DNA from: Chloroflexi bacterium B3_Chlor
GTDB lineage: Bacteria; Chloroflexota; Anaerolineae; UBA7937; B3-Chlor
Length of the DNA: 44,086 nucleotides
Direction: 5' to 3'
Assembly (NCBI GenBank): GCA_005223035.1
Contig: NJBK01000025.1
Coordinates: forward strand, 1 to 44,086
Each line of letters opens with the position of its first letter. Positions within the stretch are counted from its first letter, which is position 1. Shown here in pieces: positions 1 to 7,045 of this stretch. Below the pieces are notes generated by a model that was not told the origin of the DNA, did no database searches, and worked only from the letters and a program-made list of their open reading frames with translations. Position numbers and translations under genes: made by a program.

Positions 1-94
1 CCGCCCCCGTACACGATCTTCTCGATCTCCACAGCCCTCTGTCCCCCATCAACAGCACCCGGTCGCGCACTTCAAGACTGACACTCTGTGCCAT
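1..94 (-). CDS. Partial N-terminus of a TRAM-like RNA methyltransferase (RumA/RlmD type?), apparently frameshifted
   Basis: The ATG at 94-92 follows a good GGAGG site seven bases upstream. The reading frame starts MAQSVSLEVRDRVLLMG and then turns into unlikely protein. After the G run on the minus strand (plus-strand C run at 43-47), the neighbouring frame reads QRAVEIEKIVYGG. That resembles the start of the TRAM domain in class I 23S rRNA uracil methyltransferases, which typically contain EIxKxxxGGxG. One extra G in the run would join both halves into one protein. So this is either a real one-base deletion or a sequencing or assembly indel in a homopolymer. The gene leaves the window on the left, so no catalytic part is visible. 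The family call rests on about 13 residues and is tentative. Confidence 0.4.
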   Translation of the reverse strand, partial: MAQSVSLEVRDRVLLMGDRGLWRSRRSCTGA

Positions 95-139
95 CGTCAA
101 CCTCCACGCTTTCTCAGCCAGAATCAGCTTCCGGCTAGA

Positions 140-319
140 CTACCTGATGGGTGACAAATAGCGAGCGCGGTAGGCCTGGAAGTACTCCTTCTGGTGGTCT
201 CTATGCTGCTCTGGGGAGCGACGCCGGTACACCTGCTTCACGATACGGCCAGTCCTCTCCTCAACCTGCTCTCTCAGCGCCTTTACTTTGATGCCATAAC
301 CTTTCCACGTGAGCTGCAT
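140..319 (-). CDS. Small WKGYGI...RYxxPIR protein, paralogue 1 (59 aa, unknown family)
   Basis: A 59-residue, very basic protein that begins MQLTWKGYGIKV and ends ARYLSPIR. I do not recognise the family. A second member lies at 15952-16140. Both share M-[QE]-L, W-[KR]-GYGI, an LR pair near residues 15-20, a charged Arg/Glu/Gln-rich middle and the terminal RYxxPIR. The last codons and stop are nearly identical in DNA as well. There is no signal peptide or membrane segment, and the charged middle could be helical. The ATG at 319 has only a weak site (GGGGA). The palindromic promoter copy at 348-443 lies directly upstream with its -10 box about 30 bases from the start codon, which supports a genuine expressed gene. 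The function is unknown. Confidence 0.7.
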   Translation of the reverse strand: MQLTWKGYGIKVKALREQVEERTGRIVKQVYRRRSPEQHRDHQKEYFQAYRARYLSPIR

Positions 320-347
320 CTATCCCCGTTGGTGCTTCTTTCTAGAC

Positions 348-443
348 CCAGTATATGAGAAGAATCCCCCAGACGCATCGGCCATCTGGACGATTTGTGG
401 ATTAGCCAGGTGGCTAATCTCTTTCTTGGTCAGGTGACCAATA
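348..443 (-). promoter_or_regulatory. Triple-palindrome promoter module, copy A
   Basis: Read on the minus strand: palindrome TTGGTCACCTGACCAA (441-426), then ATTAGCCACCTGGCTAAT (418-401), then a longer inverted repeat with arms at 394-385 and 373-364 (the arm at 385-394 is degenerate here), then the -10 box TATACT (355-350). It aligns without any gap to three other copies in the window. It lies upstream of the small protein at 140-319. No good -35 hexamer is seen, which suggests activator-dependent transcription. Its role as a promoter is inferred. Confidence 0.75.
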
Positions 444-498
444 TCTTCAGTTAGCGGCGTCGGTACTGATCAGCAGAGGGTCCTAGGAACTCACGGGT

Positions 499-1605
499 CT
501 ACACGTATTGTAGGACGGTGCGTGGGTATCTCTTCTTCAGGGAACGGTATCCGATGCAGAGAGGGACCATCACGGCCAGGCCCACCAGCCAGGCGACGTA
601 ACCCAGCACCAAGCTACCTCTGAAAACAGGGATGAAGGACAAGAACTTGTACACTTGCAGGTGCACCACGTAGAAGAAAAGGGGCGTGCTGCCGAAGAGG
701 GTCACCACGCCGAAGAAGCGGTTGAAGCTGAGCCTCTTATCGAAGTAGCTATGGGCAGCGATGGCCAGTGACATGCCACCCAGATTCCAAAGCAGGAAGG
801 CCAGACTGGGTGGGTACTTGGACATCAACATGAAATCTCGCCAGTCGCCGCCCAGATAGGGGGTGAGGTTCCCGTAGCCACCCAGGAGGCGCGCGGGCAA
901 CCACGCTACCAGCAGGAGCACTCCCAGGGCCAGAAAGAACTTAGTTGTCCTCTCCGGTCTAGTTCCTATCCAAGAGCCACAGGCGTAGCCCAGGCCCATC
1001 ACCCCCAGCCAGGGCACGATAGGATAGTTGACGGCTAGCCAGCCTTCAGCGCTGGGTTGTAACAGCATCTCTAGGAGCGGCTGCTCGCTACCCGGTACAA
1101 GAGAGAAGGCACTCAGCAGCATCGGCATCACTAGTAAGAGCAGGATCGAGCCACCGGCCAATGCAGGTACCGGCAGGCGGCGGCCAAAAGCCAGAATAAC
1201 CAGACCCGATCCGATGCAGGTCAGGACTCCAAAGTAGATCATGCTGGCACCGGGCGATTGCCCAAAGCCCCAGGTCCAGTTCACAATCGTCAATTGCAGG
1301 CCGATGAGGAGAAGCCCCCGGGTAAGCAACTTGCGGGTGATCTGGCCTTCGCTGAGACCCTGCGACCTCCGGGCCAGGGTGTAAAGAGCCACGCTGAGGC
1401 CAGCAAGGAAAACGAAGGTTGGCGCACAGTAGTGGGTGACGAAACGTGTTAAGTAGTGTATCACGTCTGGCATCGGGTCCGGGCGGGTGCCCTGGAATCC
1501 TTCGGCGAAGATGTGGTAGTAGGAAAACAGCACCGCATGGTCCAACGCCATGAAGATCATCACCCATCCACGCACGGCGTCAATGGCGAACAATCGTCTC
1601 TTCAC
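499..1605 (-). CDS. DUF1624 / HGSNAT-type membrane acyltransferase-like protein
   Basis: A 368-residue polytopic membrane protein. The N-terminal motif RLFAIDAVRGWVMIFMALDH matches the opening helix of the heparan-alpha-glucosaminide N-acetyltransferase / DUF1624 family, in which an RG and a downstream H are typical. About ten hydrophobic segments follow. Related proteins are thought to acetylate sugars or other envelope molecules across the membrane; the substrate here is unknown. I place the start at the GTG at 1605, because an AGGAGGGAGGG site sits just before it; upstream in-frame codons have no such site and run into the promoter module at 1640-1735. A decayed partial copy of this gene lies at about 2199-2292. 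Confidence 0.85.
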   Translation of the reverse strand: MKRRLFAIDAVRGWVMIFMALDHAVLFSYYHIFAEGFQGTRPDPMPDVIHYLTRFVTHYCAPTFVFLAGLSVALYTLARRSQGLSEGQITRKLLTRGLLLIGLQLTIVNWTWGFGQSPGASMIYFGVLTCIGSGLVILAFGRRLPVPALAGGSILLLLVMPMLLSAFSLVPGSEQPLLEMLLQPSAEGWLAVNYPIVPWLGVMGLGYACGSWIGTRPERTTKFFLALGVLLLVAWLPARLLGGYGNLTPYLGGDWRDFMLMSKYPPSLAFLLWNLGGMSLAIAAHSYFDKRLSFNRFFGVVTLFGSTPLFFYVVHLQVYKFLSFIPVFRGSLVLGYVAWLVGLAVMVPLCIGYRSLKKRYPRTVLQYV

Positions 1606-1639
1606 TTCGCGACCCTCCCTCCTCTCAGCGTGCCTGGAC

Positions 1640-1735
1640 CTAGTATACAACAAGAGTCGCACAGATGCATTGGCCATCTGGCGGATTTGGGCATTGGCCG
1701 CGTAGCCAATCTTCTTCTTGGTCGAGTGAGCAGAC
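1640..1735 (-). promoter_or_regulatory. Triple-palindrome promoter module, copy B (diverged)
   Basis: The most diverged of four gap-free aligned copies. The -10 box TATACT is kept (1647-1642), about 37 bases from the GTG of the acyltransferase gene. The middle palindrome at 1693-1710 has outer arms ATTGGC/GCCAAT, whereas copies A and C have ATTAGC/GCTAAT, so both halves changed together and the symmetry was kept. The upstream TTGGTCA palindrome is degraded (right half GAGCAG). It likely drives the gene ending at 499. Confidence 0.65.
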
Positions 1736-1759
1736 TATGGTCCGGCCACCAGCCGAGCC

Positions 1760-2179
1760 CTAGACTTCAAAAGTCACATTGGACAGAGCGTGGTAGAAGT
1801 TCCCCCAGTCGGCCGTGAAACGCAGCACCGAGTAGTCTGGGTCGGTGACGCCTTGCGGGTAGTACTTCTCAAACCCCTCGCGCCACAGACGCTCCTTTGA
1901 CTCCATATCCTGAAGCACCTCGACGCTCCCAACCAGCATCAGTCCCATCCACTGGTCGAAGTCAACATAGTAGACGCATGCCTTGGAATCCTGCAGCAGT
2001 TGGGCAACCCTCCTGGACGAAGTGTTGGTGCTGAACCACACCTCCTTCAGACCGTGGTGTTCCACGTTGATCATGCCCTTGATGTTGGGATAGCCATCGT
2101 CACCGTTGGTTCCCAACATCGCGATCTCGGACCGGCCAACCAGTGCCAGTGCCTTTTCGATAGCTTCTGGCTTCTTCAT
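1760..2179 (-). CDS. Pyridoxamine 5'-phosphate oxidase-like (general stress protein 26-type) split-barrel protein
   Basis: A 139-residue soluble protein with the layout of the small PNPOx-like FMN-binding split-barrel family: an N-terminal helix, IAMLGTNGDDGYPNIKGMI for the first strands, EVWFSTNTSSRRVAQL for the phosphate/flavin-contact region, ACVYYVDF, and LVGSVEVLQD before the C-terminal helix. Such proteins bind FMN, F420 or haem; most have no proven reaction. The ATG at 2179 is chosen because AGGAGG lies seven bases upstream. The reading frame can be extended upstream, but that extension runs into the decayed acyltransferase copy and is not part of this gene. Confidence 0.85.
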   Translation of the reverse strand: MKKPEAIEKALALVGRSEIAMLGTNGDDGYPNIKGMINVEHHGLKEVWFSTNTSSRRVAQLLQDSKACVYYVDFDQWMGLMLVGSVEVLQDMESKERLWREGFEKYYPQGVTDPDYSVLRFTADWGNFYHALSNVTFEV

Positions 2180-2198
2180 ATGCTCAACCTCCTGCAAT

Positions 2199-2292
2199 AC
2201 CTGGTTCACAATGGTCAACTACAAACCGATGAAGAGGAGCGCCCGCGTGACCAGCTTGCGGGTGATCCGGCCCTTCCGAGACAGCTCGTACG
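2199..2292 (-). pseudogene. Decayed fragment of a second DUF1624-type acyltransferase
   Basis: Minus-strand translation gives ITRKLVTRALLFIGL, a stop, then LTIVN. The intact gene at 499-1605 has ITRKLLTRGLLLIGLQLTIVN at the matching place (DNA about 1268-1362). The intact gene's Gln codon is a TAG here, and nothing else of the gene remains on either side. This is a relic of a duplicated copy, now forming the space between the PNPOx-like gene and the RibD-like gene. Confidence 0.85.
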
Positions 2293-2300
2293 GCACACTC

Positions 2301-2975
2301 CTACTTCGCCACCTCATATCGGAGCCAGACGACGTCGCCCTCGAACCTCTCGAGGTGCATCGGCTTGAGACCAATCACACCTTCTGATGAGGCCAGATCT
2401 GGCGCAGTGAAGATGGAACGCGGGCTTGTACCTCCCACTAGGCTAGGATCGATCAGCACGCTGACCTCGTCCACCAAACCCGCCTGTAGGAGTAGACCAT
2501 TGAGAATGCCACCGCTATCGACGCGCACCACCTGCACTCCGTAACGACCGTTGAGTTCCTCCAGCGCTGCTCGTAGATCGACGTGCTCTTCGCCAGTGAC
2601 GATGTAGGCCACCTGCTCGCGCTCAAGATACTCCAGCTGGCTCTGTGGGGTGGTACCAGAACACAGAGCCACCACATCTCTCCAATACGGTTGCTTCCGG
2701 AGGAATTGCCAGTTTTGCACCCGGCCCCGACTGTCCACAACGACGAGCAATCGTCGCGCAGCGCCGGCACCTGTCTCTGGCGGCTCCGCTATCTGATCCG
2801 CCTCCTCAGGCTTCTCCTCCTCCATCGGCATGGCCAATATGGTATTGCTTCCCGATAGCATGGCGTCCTCGTCGAAGCGGGAAGCTATCTCGTAGTACAG
2901 GCCGATGTCCGGGGTGAACCAGTCCGTGCGCCCGTCGACACTCACCATGTTGTGCAAAATGACGCGTGGTAGCAT
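2301..2975 (-). CDS. RibD C-terminal / dihydrofolate reductase-like NAD(P)H-dependent reductase
   Basis: A 224-residue protein of the RibD_C (bifunctional deaminase-reductase C-terminal) family. Visible family features are the start PRVILHNMVSVDGRTDWF, LSGSNTILAM, a strand RRLLVVVDSRGRVQ, the VRVDSGGILNGLLLQAGLVDE stretch that holds the conserved GG and the L-x-x-x-x-L-V-D-E signature, and LIDPSLVGG. No deaminase domain is present, so a role in riboflavin synthesis is not implied. Stand-alone members reduce varied substrates with NADPH. The ATG at 2975 follows AGGAGG at a good distance. Confidence 0.85.
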   Translation of the reverse strand: MLPRVILHNMVSVDGRTDWFTPDIGLYYEIASRFDEDAMLSGSNTILAMPMEEEKPEEADQIAEPPETGAGAARRLLVVVDSRGRVQNWQFLRKQPYWRDVVALCSGTTPQSQLEYLEREQVAYIVTGEEHVDLRAALEELNGRYGVQVVRVDSGGILNGLLLQAGLVDEVSVLIDPSLVGGTSPRSIFTAPDLASSEGVIGLKPMHLERFEGDVVWLRYEVAK

Positions 2976-3222
2976 GCGGATAGCCTCCTTCGGAACTCAT
3001 GATCCGTCCCCTGGCAAACTTGGGCCCATGGGACCGCTGCCAAGCCGTCCTTAATGATACCTCAGAACGACTTGCCTTCCGAAGATGGGGAGTCACCTGT
3101 CGTGTTCTGATACAGCACATTCCTTGTTCGCCACCCACCTGTCCAGGCAGCTAGACAGCAGACCGATCGACGCCCTAAAGGCCGAGCCGGTGGTTCACAG
3201 CGGCACACGGGGTGGGTGGAGC

Positions 3223-3948
3223 TCACCAGAGGCCAGGCACGAGGCGATATCGTACGCGCTGGGCATAGTCACTGTAGCCGTCCAGTTCCTCTTGCAGCAT
3301 CTTATCCTCAAAGGCCGAGCGGACTACGAGAGCGATCGCTGCCAACACCGCTGGGATGACCGCCCACAGCGAGCCCAGCATCAACGTTAACGCGATGCCG
3401 GACAGTGTCCACCCGGCGTAACCCGGATGCCGCACAAATCGGTAAGGCCCGCTGGAACAGACGGTGTGTCCCCGTTCTTCCTGGATGCGCACGGCCCCGG
3501 AGAAGAAGGCGTTTGACAGCATGGCCCAGCTGGAGAAGCTGAATCCCAGCACGACAAGTACCAATGCCACTACCTGGACCGCCGGCGAGATCTCTGGCGA
3601 CCATCCGAAGCGCATATCCAGCCCCGCGATAAGCAGCGTAGCAAGCGACATGAGACCCCACAGGCTAGCAAGGATTCTGTCCCAGCCCTTGGTGCCTGCC
3701 CCAACCTCCGCCCGTTCCGCTATCAGTTCCGGGCTGATTCGCATCAGAACGAAGGAGTTCACGCCCACACCAACCACCTGGATGCCGAGATACACCCACG
3801 CCATCCACCAGTCCAGCCGACCTGACGAGATGAACAGTATGGCTGCTGTGACCAGCATCTGGATGCCAATCTGGAGGCCCCGTTTCAAAATCCCACGGGT
3901 GAGGTCAGGTTTGGCCGTTCCCGGTTCCATACACGTGGTGTTGTTCAT
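3223..3948 (-). CDS. ICMT/PEMT-type membrane methyltransferase
   Basis: A 241-residue membrane protein with about five hydrophobic segments. The C-terminal half carries the isoprenylcysteine methyltransferase / phospholipid methyltransferase signature: GPYRFVRHPGYAGWTLSGIA with the RHPxY core, then the terminal EDKMLQEELDGYSDYAQRVR followed by YRLVPGLW. These enzymes use S-adenosylmethionine to methylate lipids, isoprenyl-cysteine or small hydrophobic molecules; bacterial members are mostly uncharacterised. The ATG at 3948 is preceded by GGAGG. A decayed copy of the C-terminal 55 residues is found at 10914-11081, and a distinct intact relative lies at 15282-15869. Confidence 0.85.
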   Translation of the reverse strand: MNNTTCMEPGTAKPDLTRGILKRGLQIGIQMLVTAAILFISSGRLDWWMAWVYLGIQVVGVGVNSFVLMRISPELIAERAEVGAGTKGWDRILASLWGLMSLATLLIAGLDMRFGWSPEISPAVQVVALVLVVLGFSFSSWAMLSNAFFSGAVRIQEERGHTVCSSGPYRFVRHPGYAGWTLSGIALTLMLGSLWAVIPAVLAAIALVVRSAFEDKMLQEELDGYSDYAQRVRYRLVPGLW

Positions 3949-4642
3949 TGTGCACCTCCGGATGATTACCTCTGGATTCCCCACTTGTATGCTGCCTTCC
4001 TAGATCCCGGGAGCGGCCAGGGGAGGGCGACCCATCGCATGTTCTCCGCCTCTATAGACCTCCATGCAGGACTGGCTGCCATGTTAGTCAGACGGAGACT
4101 CTTACGTGAGTCACCCTCACCCCGGCCTTTCCTCGGACTAAGGGAGGAAGAAACCGCTTGAACCTCTCCAATTCCATCTCCCACGTGCTTACTCTGACGA
4201 TAGCAACGCTAGCCGGGCATCGAGGACCTGAACGCTGCCACACGCGCCTGCCGCTCATAGGGGTGGCTACCTCGTCCGCTCGCACCTGCGTACCCTCTGG
4301 CAGACCATCTTCACCAATGGAACTCTTTCACATCAGCATGGGCAAATAGCTTCTCGACCAGCCGCTCGTGCTGCTCCGGCTTTCCGTATGCTTCCCACCT
4401 ACATACCATGTCTTCTCCCGACTTGGTCCGACCGGCGCCGCTCACGCGCAGCCCAGGCCCAACTCGGCAGCGCTTCGGATCTTGCTCTGTGTAAGGCGTT
4501 CCGCTTGATAGCCTTGATGTGTGGTGTTGATGCCTTCCATCCAGTTTGCTTCGATTGAGTTCTCACTGACCGCGTCTTTCCCATAGCTCGGCCAATGGCT
4601 ATTCGCACACTGTGGCGCCACCCTCCCCTCGCGTCCGCCGGG
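3949..4642. other. Long intergenic stretch, no convincing gene
   Basis: About 700 bases without a coding frame I can support on either strand. It contains a C/G-skewed stretch at about 4103-4145 that resembles the CCCTC-rich stretches at 5720-5790 and 43945-44050. It also contains a 21-base exact match to the M29-type peptidase gene at 4448-4468 (listed separately). No terminator with a clear U-run was found. Confidence 0.6.
4448..4468 (-). pseudogene. Probable relic of an M29-type peptidase gene
   Basis: These 21 bases are identical to 6072-6092, inside the M29-type gene, where they encode AELGLGC around a metal-ligand Glu. On the minus strand here the frame reads RSAAELGLGCA and then a stop, with weak similarity on both sides (intact gene: LRNVAELGLGCN). 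A 21-base exact match within one 44 kb window is very unlikely by chance. It is most simply a decayed partial duplicate, like the other relics here. The true relic boundaries cannot be drawn by eye. Confidence 0.45.
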
Positions 4643-5677
4643 CTACGAGGGAAGATGGATGGCGAACTGGCAAGTATCATCCCCTCTTGTAAGCGATTTG
4701 AGGATCTCAACCCGCACAGGTTTGTCGAGAATGCCTTCCCATATCTGCCTATACCAACCGGCTCCACAGTAGCAGAACGTTGGGGGTATGTCGTCCAGAT
4801 TCCTGTGGATTATGGCACAATGGCAGTAGTGCATCCTTTTCTCGGCTTCGTTCGTCGCCGCCTCATACCCCTCAGGATTTCGCGGAACCTTTGTCACATA
4901 GATGATGGCACCCTCCCTCACTGGTCCTTCATACCAGTCGGGATCCTCATGCATCGCTTCCAACACCTCGTCTATGTCCCCGTTTCGCTGGTAGACAGCC
5001 TTGAGCCTTTCTATGCGCTTTGGGGAGAAGATATGTGCGCACCTAGAGAGTATCTCGAACCTCTGTTCTTCATTAGCCAGTTCATCCAGCCTCCCCATTG
5101 CGCCTTTGACCCAGTTCACCCTCTCATCTCGGCTGGATTCCAGCGTGATATCGCCAGCGCCTCTCCCGACTTCCTCTCTTGCATCCTCGCCGAGTACCGT
5201 CTTCAGATTCTCGCAAAGTCTTTCTTCCCAGTTGACGAAGAAGACCTGTATCTCGGTCACATTCTCTTCCGGACTATCGGGATTGAATTCCAGATAGATT
5301 TCCCGGCTAGTGTTCTCGGCATTCAGCCCATGCTCCACGACACGACCATAGATCTTACGATAGCTCTCCCTCAAGTTCTCATGCGATCCATGATGGAGCA
5401 TGGTTAACGCCTCTCCGCCTTCGAGCATTCTGCTCTTGATCTCGGTGGTCTCCACGGCATGGGTCACTGGAAAACAAGCCTCTGTGTCAAGACCTTGGAG
5501 GCCTGTGTCCCAGTAGTAAACAGCGAATGCAGGACCAGAGATGTATTCCTCGCATTGCTTTCTCAGTCTTTCGAATTTGGAGATCAACTCCTCTCTCTGC
5601 TGCATCTGGAACCGAAGAGAAGCGATGAGCATCTCATCTAGTCTCCTACGGGTTATCCCCAACTCCTCAAGGGACAC
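4643..5677 (-). CDS. GyrI-like ligand-binding domain fused to a Cys-rich DUF6144/ATC-hydrolase-like domain
   Basis: A 344-residue soluble protein. Residues 1-45 are a charged helical region. Residues about 48-152 look like a GyrI-like/SOUL effector-binding domain: GPAFAVYYWD, a middle helix pair HENLRESYRKIYGRV, then REIYLEFNPDSP and TEIQVFF, the usual terminal strand. Residues about 155-344 form a second domain with Cys at 213, 285, 287, 302, 304 and 336. Its ending (FCYCGAGWYRQIWEGIL, KPVRVEILKSLTRGDDTCQF) resembles DUF6144 and L-2-amino-thiazoline-4-carboxylate hydrolase-like proteins. The start is GTG at 5677 with AAGGAGG seven bases upstream. It is perhaps a small-molecule sensor or hydrolase; no DNA-binding domain is seen. 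Confidence 0.75.
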   Translation of the reverse strand: MSLEELGITRRRLDEMLIASLRFQMQQREELISKFERLRKQCEEYISGPAFAVYYWDTGLQGLDTEACFPVTHAVETTEIKSRMLEGGEALTMLHHGSHENLRESYRKIYGRVVEHGLNAENTSREIYLEFNPDSPEENVTEIQVFFVNWEERLCENLKTVLGEDAREEVGRGAGDITLESSRDERVNWVKGAMGRLDELANEEQRFEILSRCAHIFSPKRIERLKAVYQRNGDIDEVLEAMHEDPDWYEGPVREGAIIYVTKVPRNPEGYEAATNEAEKRMHYCHCAIIHRNLDDIPPTFCYCGAGWYRQIWEGILDKPVRVEILKSLTRGDDTCQFAIHLPS

Positions 5678-5739
5678 GTCTAGCCCTCCTTATAACCATT
5701 TTGACGATTCCTTTCCAGGCCCTTTCCTCACCCGTGGCC

Positions 5740-5776
5740 CCCTCCCCTCTGCCGAATTAGGGAGAAGAGGGGAGGG
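5740..5776. repeat. Inverted repeat in CCCTC/GAGGG-rich spacer
   Basis: Perfect 11-base arms CCCTCCCCTCT (5740-5750) and AGAGGGGAGGG (5766-5776) around a 15-base loop, in the spacer after the M29-type gene. There is no T-run on either strand, so it is not a classic terminator. Similar strand-skewed stretches occur near 4103-4145 and 43945-44050, suggesting a dispersed element or slippage-prone intergenic repeat. Confidence 0.6.
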
Positions 5777-5819
5777 ATGAGGGCACCAGCTCTATCGAAC
5801 TTCACATGCCTAGATGCGC

Positions 5820-6992
5820 CTAGAATATCGTGTACTCGCCATCCGTGATGATCTCTTCGCTCGTCCCGTCCTCATATTCCAAGACGAGACTCGCGACCTC
5901 GATCGCCCCACTCTTGGGGTACACCCAGTCCCGATGCTCCACAAGACCGGGATCGCTGAAATCGTCAACACCCACGGTTCCGCCGAGATGATCGCTGAGC
6001 CCAAAGGCCCAGTGCATTCCCATCACCTTCTCATCCTCCAGGACATTACCGGTGACGACCGCCTCGTCGTTGCAGCCCAGGCCCAACTCGGCGACGTTGC
6101 GGAGCGCTTCGTCCATGGCCAGCTGTTCCCGTGCCTCATCTGCCTCCGGGCCGTCGCCGATCACCTCCACGATGCGGTTCTCCTCTACCCTGCCCAATAC
6201 CAACTCATCACCAAGCATCACAGGGATCGTGCCTTCAGTCCGGCTGGGCTCACCCTCCAGCTCGCCCTCGTAAGGAGCGATGTAGGCCTCGCCGCTGGGC
6301 AGATTGATGACCCGCGCGGCCTCCTTATCGGCGTGGAGTTGTCCGTCATCTGCGTGTGCGTCGCGATACCGCAGGTCGAAGTACATCTCATGCCCCGTCG
6401 AGAACTCCACCCGCGCGCCCTCCGCTTGATCGAGCTTGTCTCTCAGGATGTGGGACTTGCGAGCCACCTCCGCATAATCCGCCGACAGGGCGGTCTCCTC
6501 CATGCTCCTGCTGACCATGGGCATACTGGCCACCCGCAGGTTGGGAAATCTCTGCGTGTACTCGATCAACGGGGCCGTAGCCGAGTACTCCGTAAGACCG
6601 ACGACGATGTTGGTATCGGCCAATATCTGTTCGAAGCGAACCGGCTGACCGTCCAGCTCGCCCTCCTCCGGCAAGGGGCCGCTGTGACCGCCAGTGGCCG
6701 GATAGGTGAGGAGAGGATGTACAGTGATTCCCAGCTGGCTCTCCAGCCCCTTGAAGGCCGAGTGCCACTCCGAGGCCATCTCGCGCCGCTCCGTCCACCC
6801 TTCGTAGTCGTGCAACTCCGCGTGAGGGAGATCGGTCATGACCAGGACCCTTTCTCCTGGTTGGGGGTCGAACACGTCAATCAACAGCTTCTCGAGTTCT
6901 CCAGCTGGTGGCGGTGGCACTGGCGGGCCGCACGCTGCCAGTACCACGAGCGTGGCCAGTAGGGCCAACTGTGAAGAGAACCTGAGTCTCAT
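5820..6992 (-). CDS. Lipoprotein of the M29 (aminopeptidase T/AmpS) metallopeptidase family
   Basis: A 390-residue protein with a lipoprotein signal (MRLRFSS, hydrophobic run, lipobox LAAC, Cys21) and a Pro-rich linker, so it is anchored outside the membrane. The rest matches M29 peptidases: NLPSGEAYIAP (Glu235), AELGLGCN (Glu302), GNVLEDEKVMGMHWAFG (His327) and EHRDWV (His353, Asp355). These correspond to the dinuclear-metal ligands of the family. Known M29 enzymes are cytoplasmic aminopeptidases, so an exported lipid-anchored form is unusual. It sits 53 bases after two ABC permease genes and may share their transcript, hinting at processing of an exported peptide. Substrate and activity are unproven. 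Confidence 0.85.
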   Translation of the reverse strand: MRLRFSSQLALLATLVVLAACGPPVPPPPAGELEKLLIDVFDPQPGERVLVMTDLPHAELHDYEGWTERREMASEWHSAFKGLESQLGITVHPLLTYPATGGHSGPLPEEGELDGQPVRFEQILADTNIVVGLTEYSATAPLIEYTQRFPNLRVASMPMVSRSMEETALSADYAEVARKSHILRDKLDQAEGARVEFSTGHEMYFDLRYRDAHADDGQLHADKEAARVINLPSGEAYIAPYEGELEGEPSRTEGTIPVMLGDELVLGRVEENRIVEVIGDGPEADEAREQLAMDEALRNVAELGLGCNDEAVVTGNVLEDEKVMGMHWAFGLSDHLGGTVGVDDFSDPGLVEHRDWVYPKSGAIEVASLVLEYEDGTSEEIITDGEYTIF

Positions 6993-7045
6993 TGCCCCTT
7001 TTCTCCTCTGTTCGCACTGATAGGCGAATAAGTCAGGGGCGCGCC

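Noticed and set aside
348-443. The palindromic module as a transposable element or attenuator
   Set aside because: No terminal repeats or target-site duplications are visible around the copies, and the palindromes lie upstream of the -10 box, so they would not be transcribed from that promoter as RNA hairpins.
1028-1567. Long open frames in other phases over the acyltransferase and many other genes
   Set aside because: They lie inside well-supported genes, lack ribosome sites, and have Arg/Pro/Ser-rich compositions typical of shadow frames.
3949-4184. Small minus-strand frames before the ICMT-like gene
   Set aside because: They run across C/G-skewed repeat sequence, have no ribosome site and resemble no protein.
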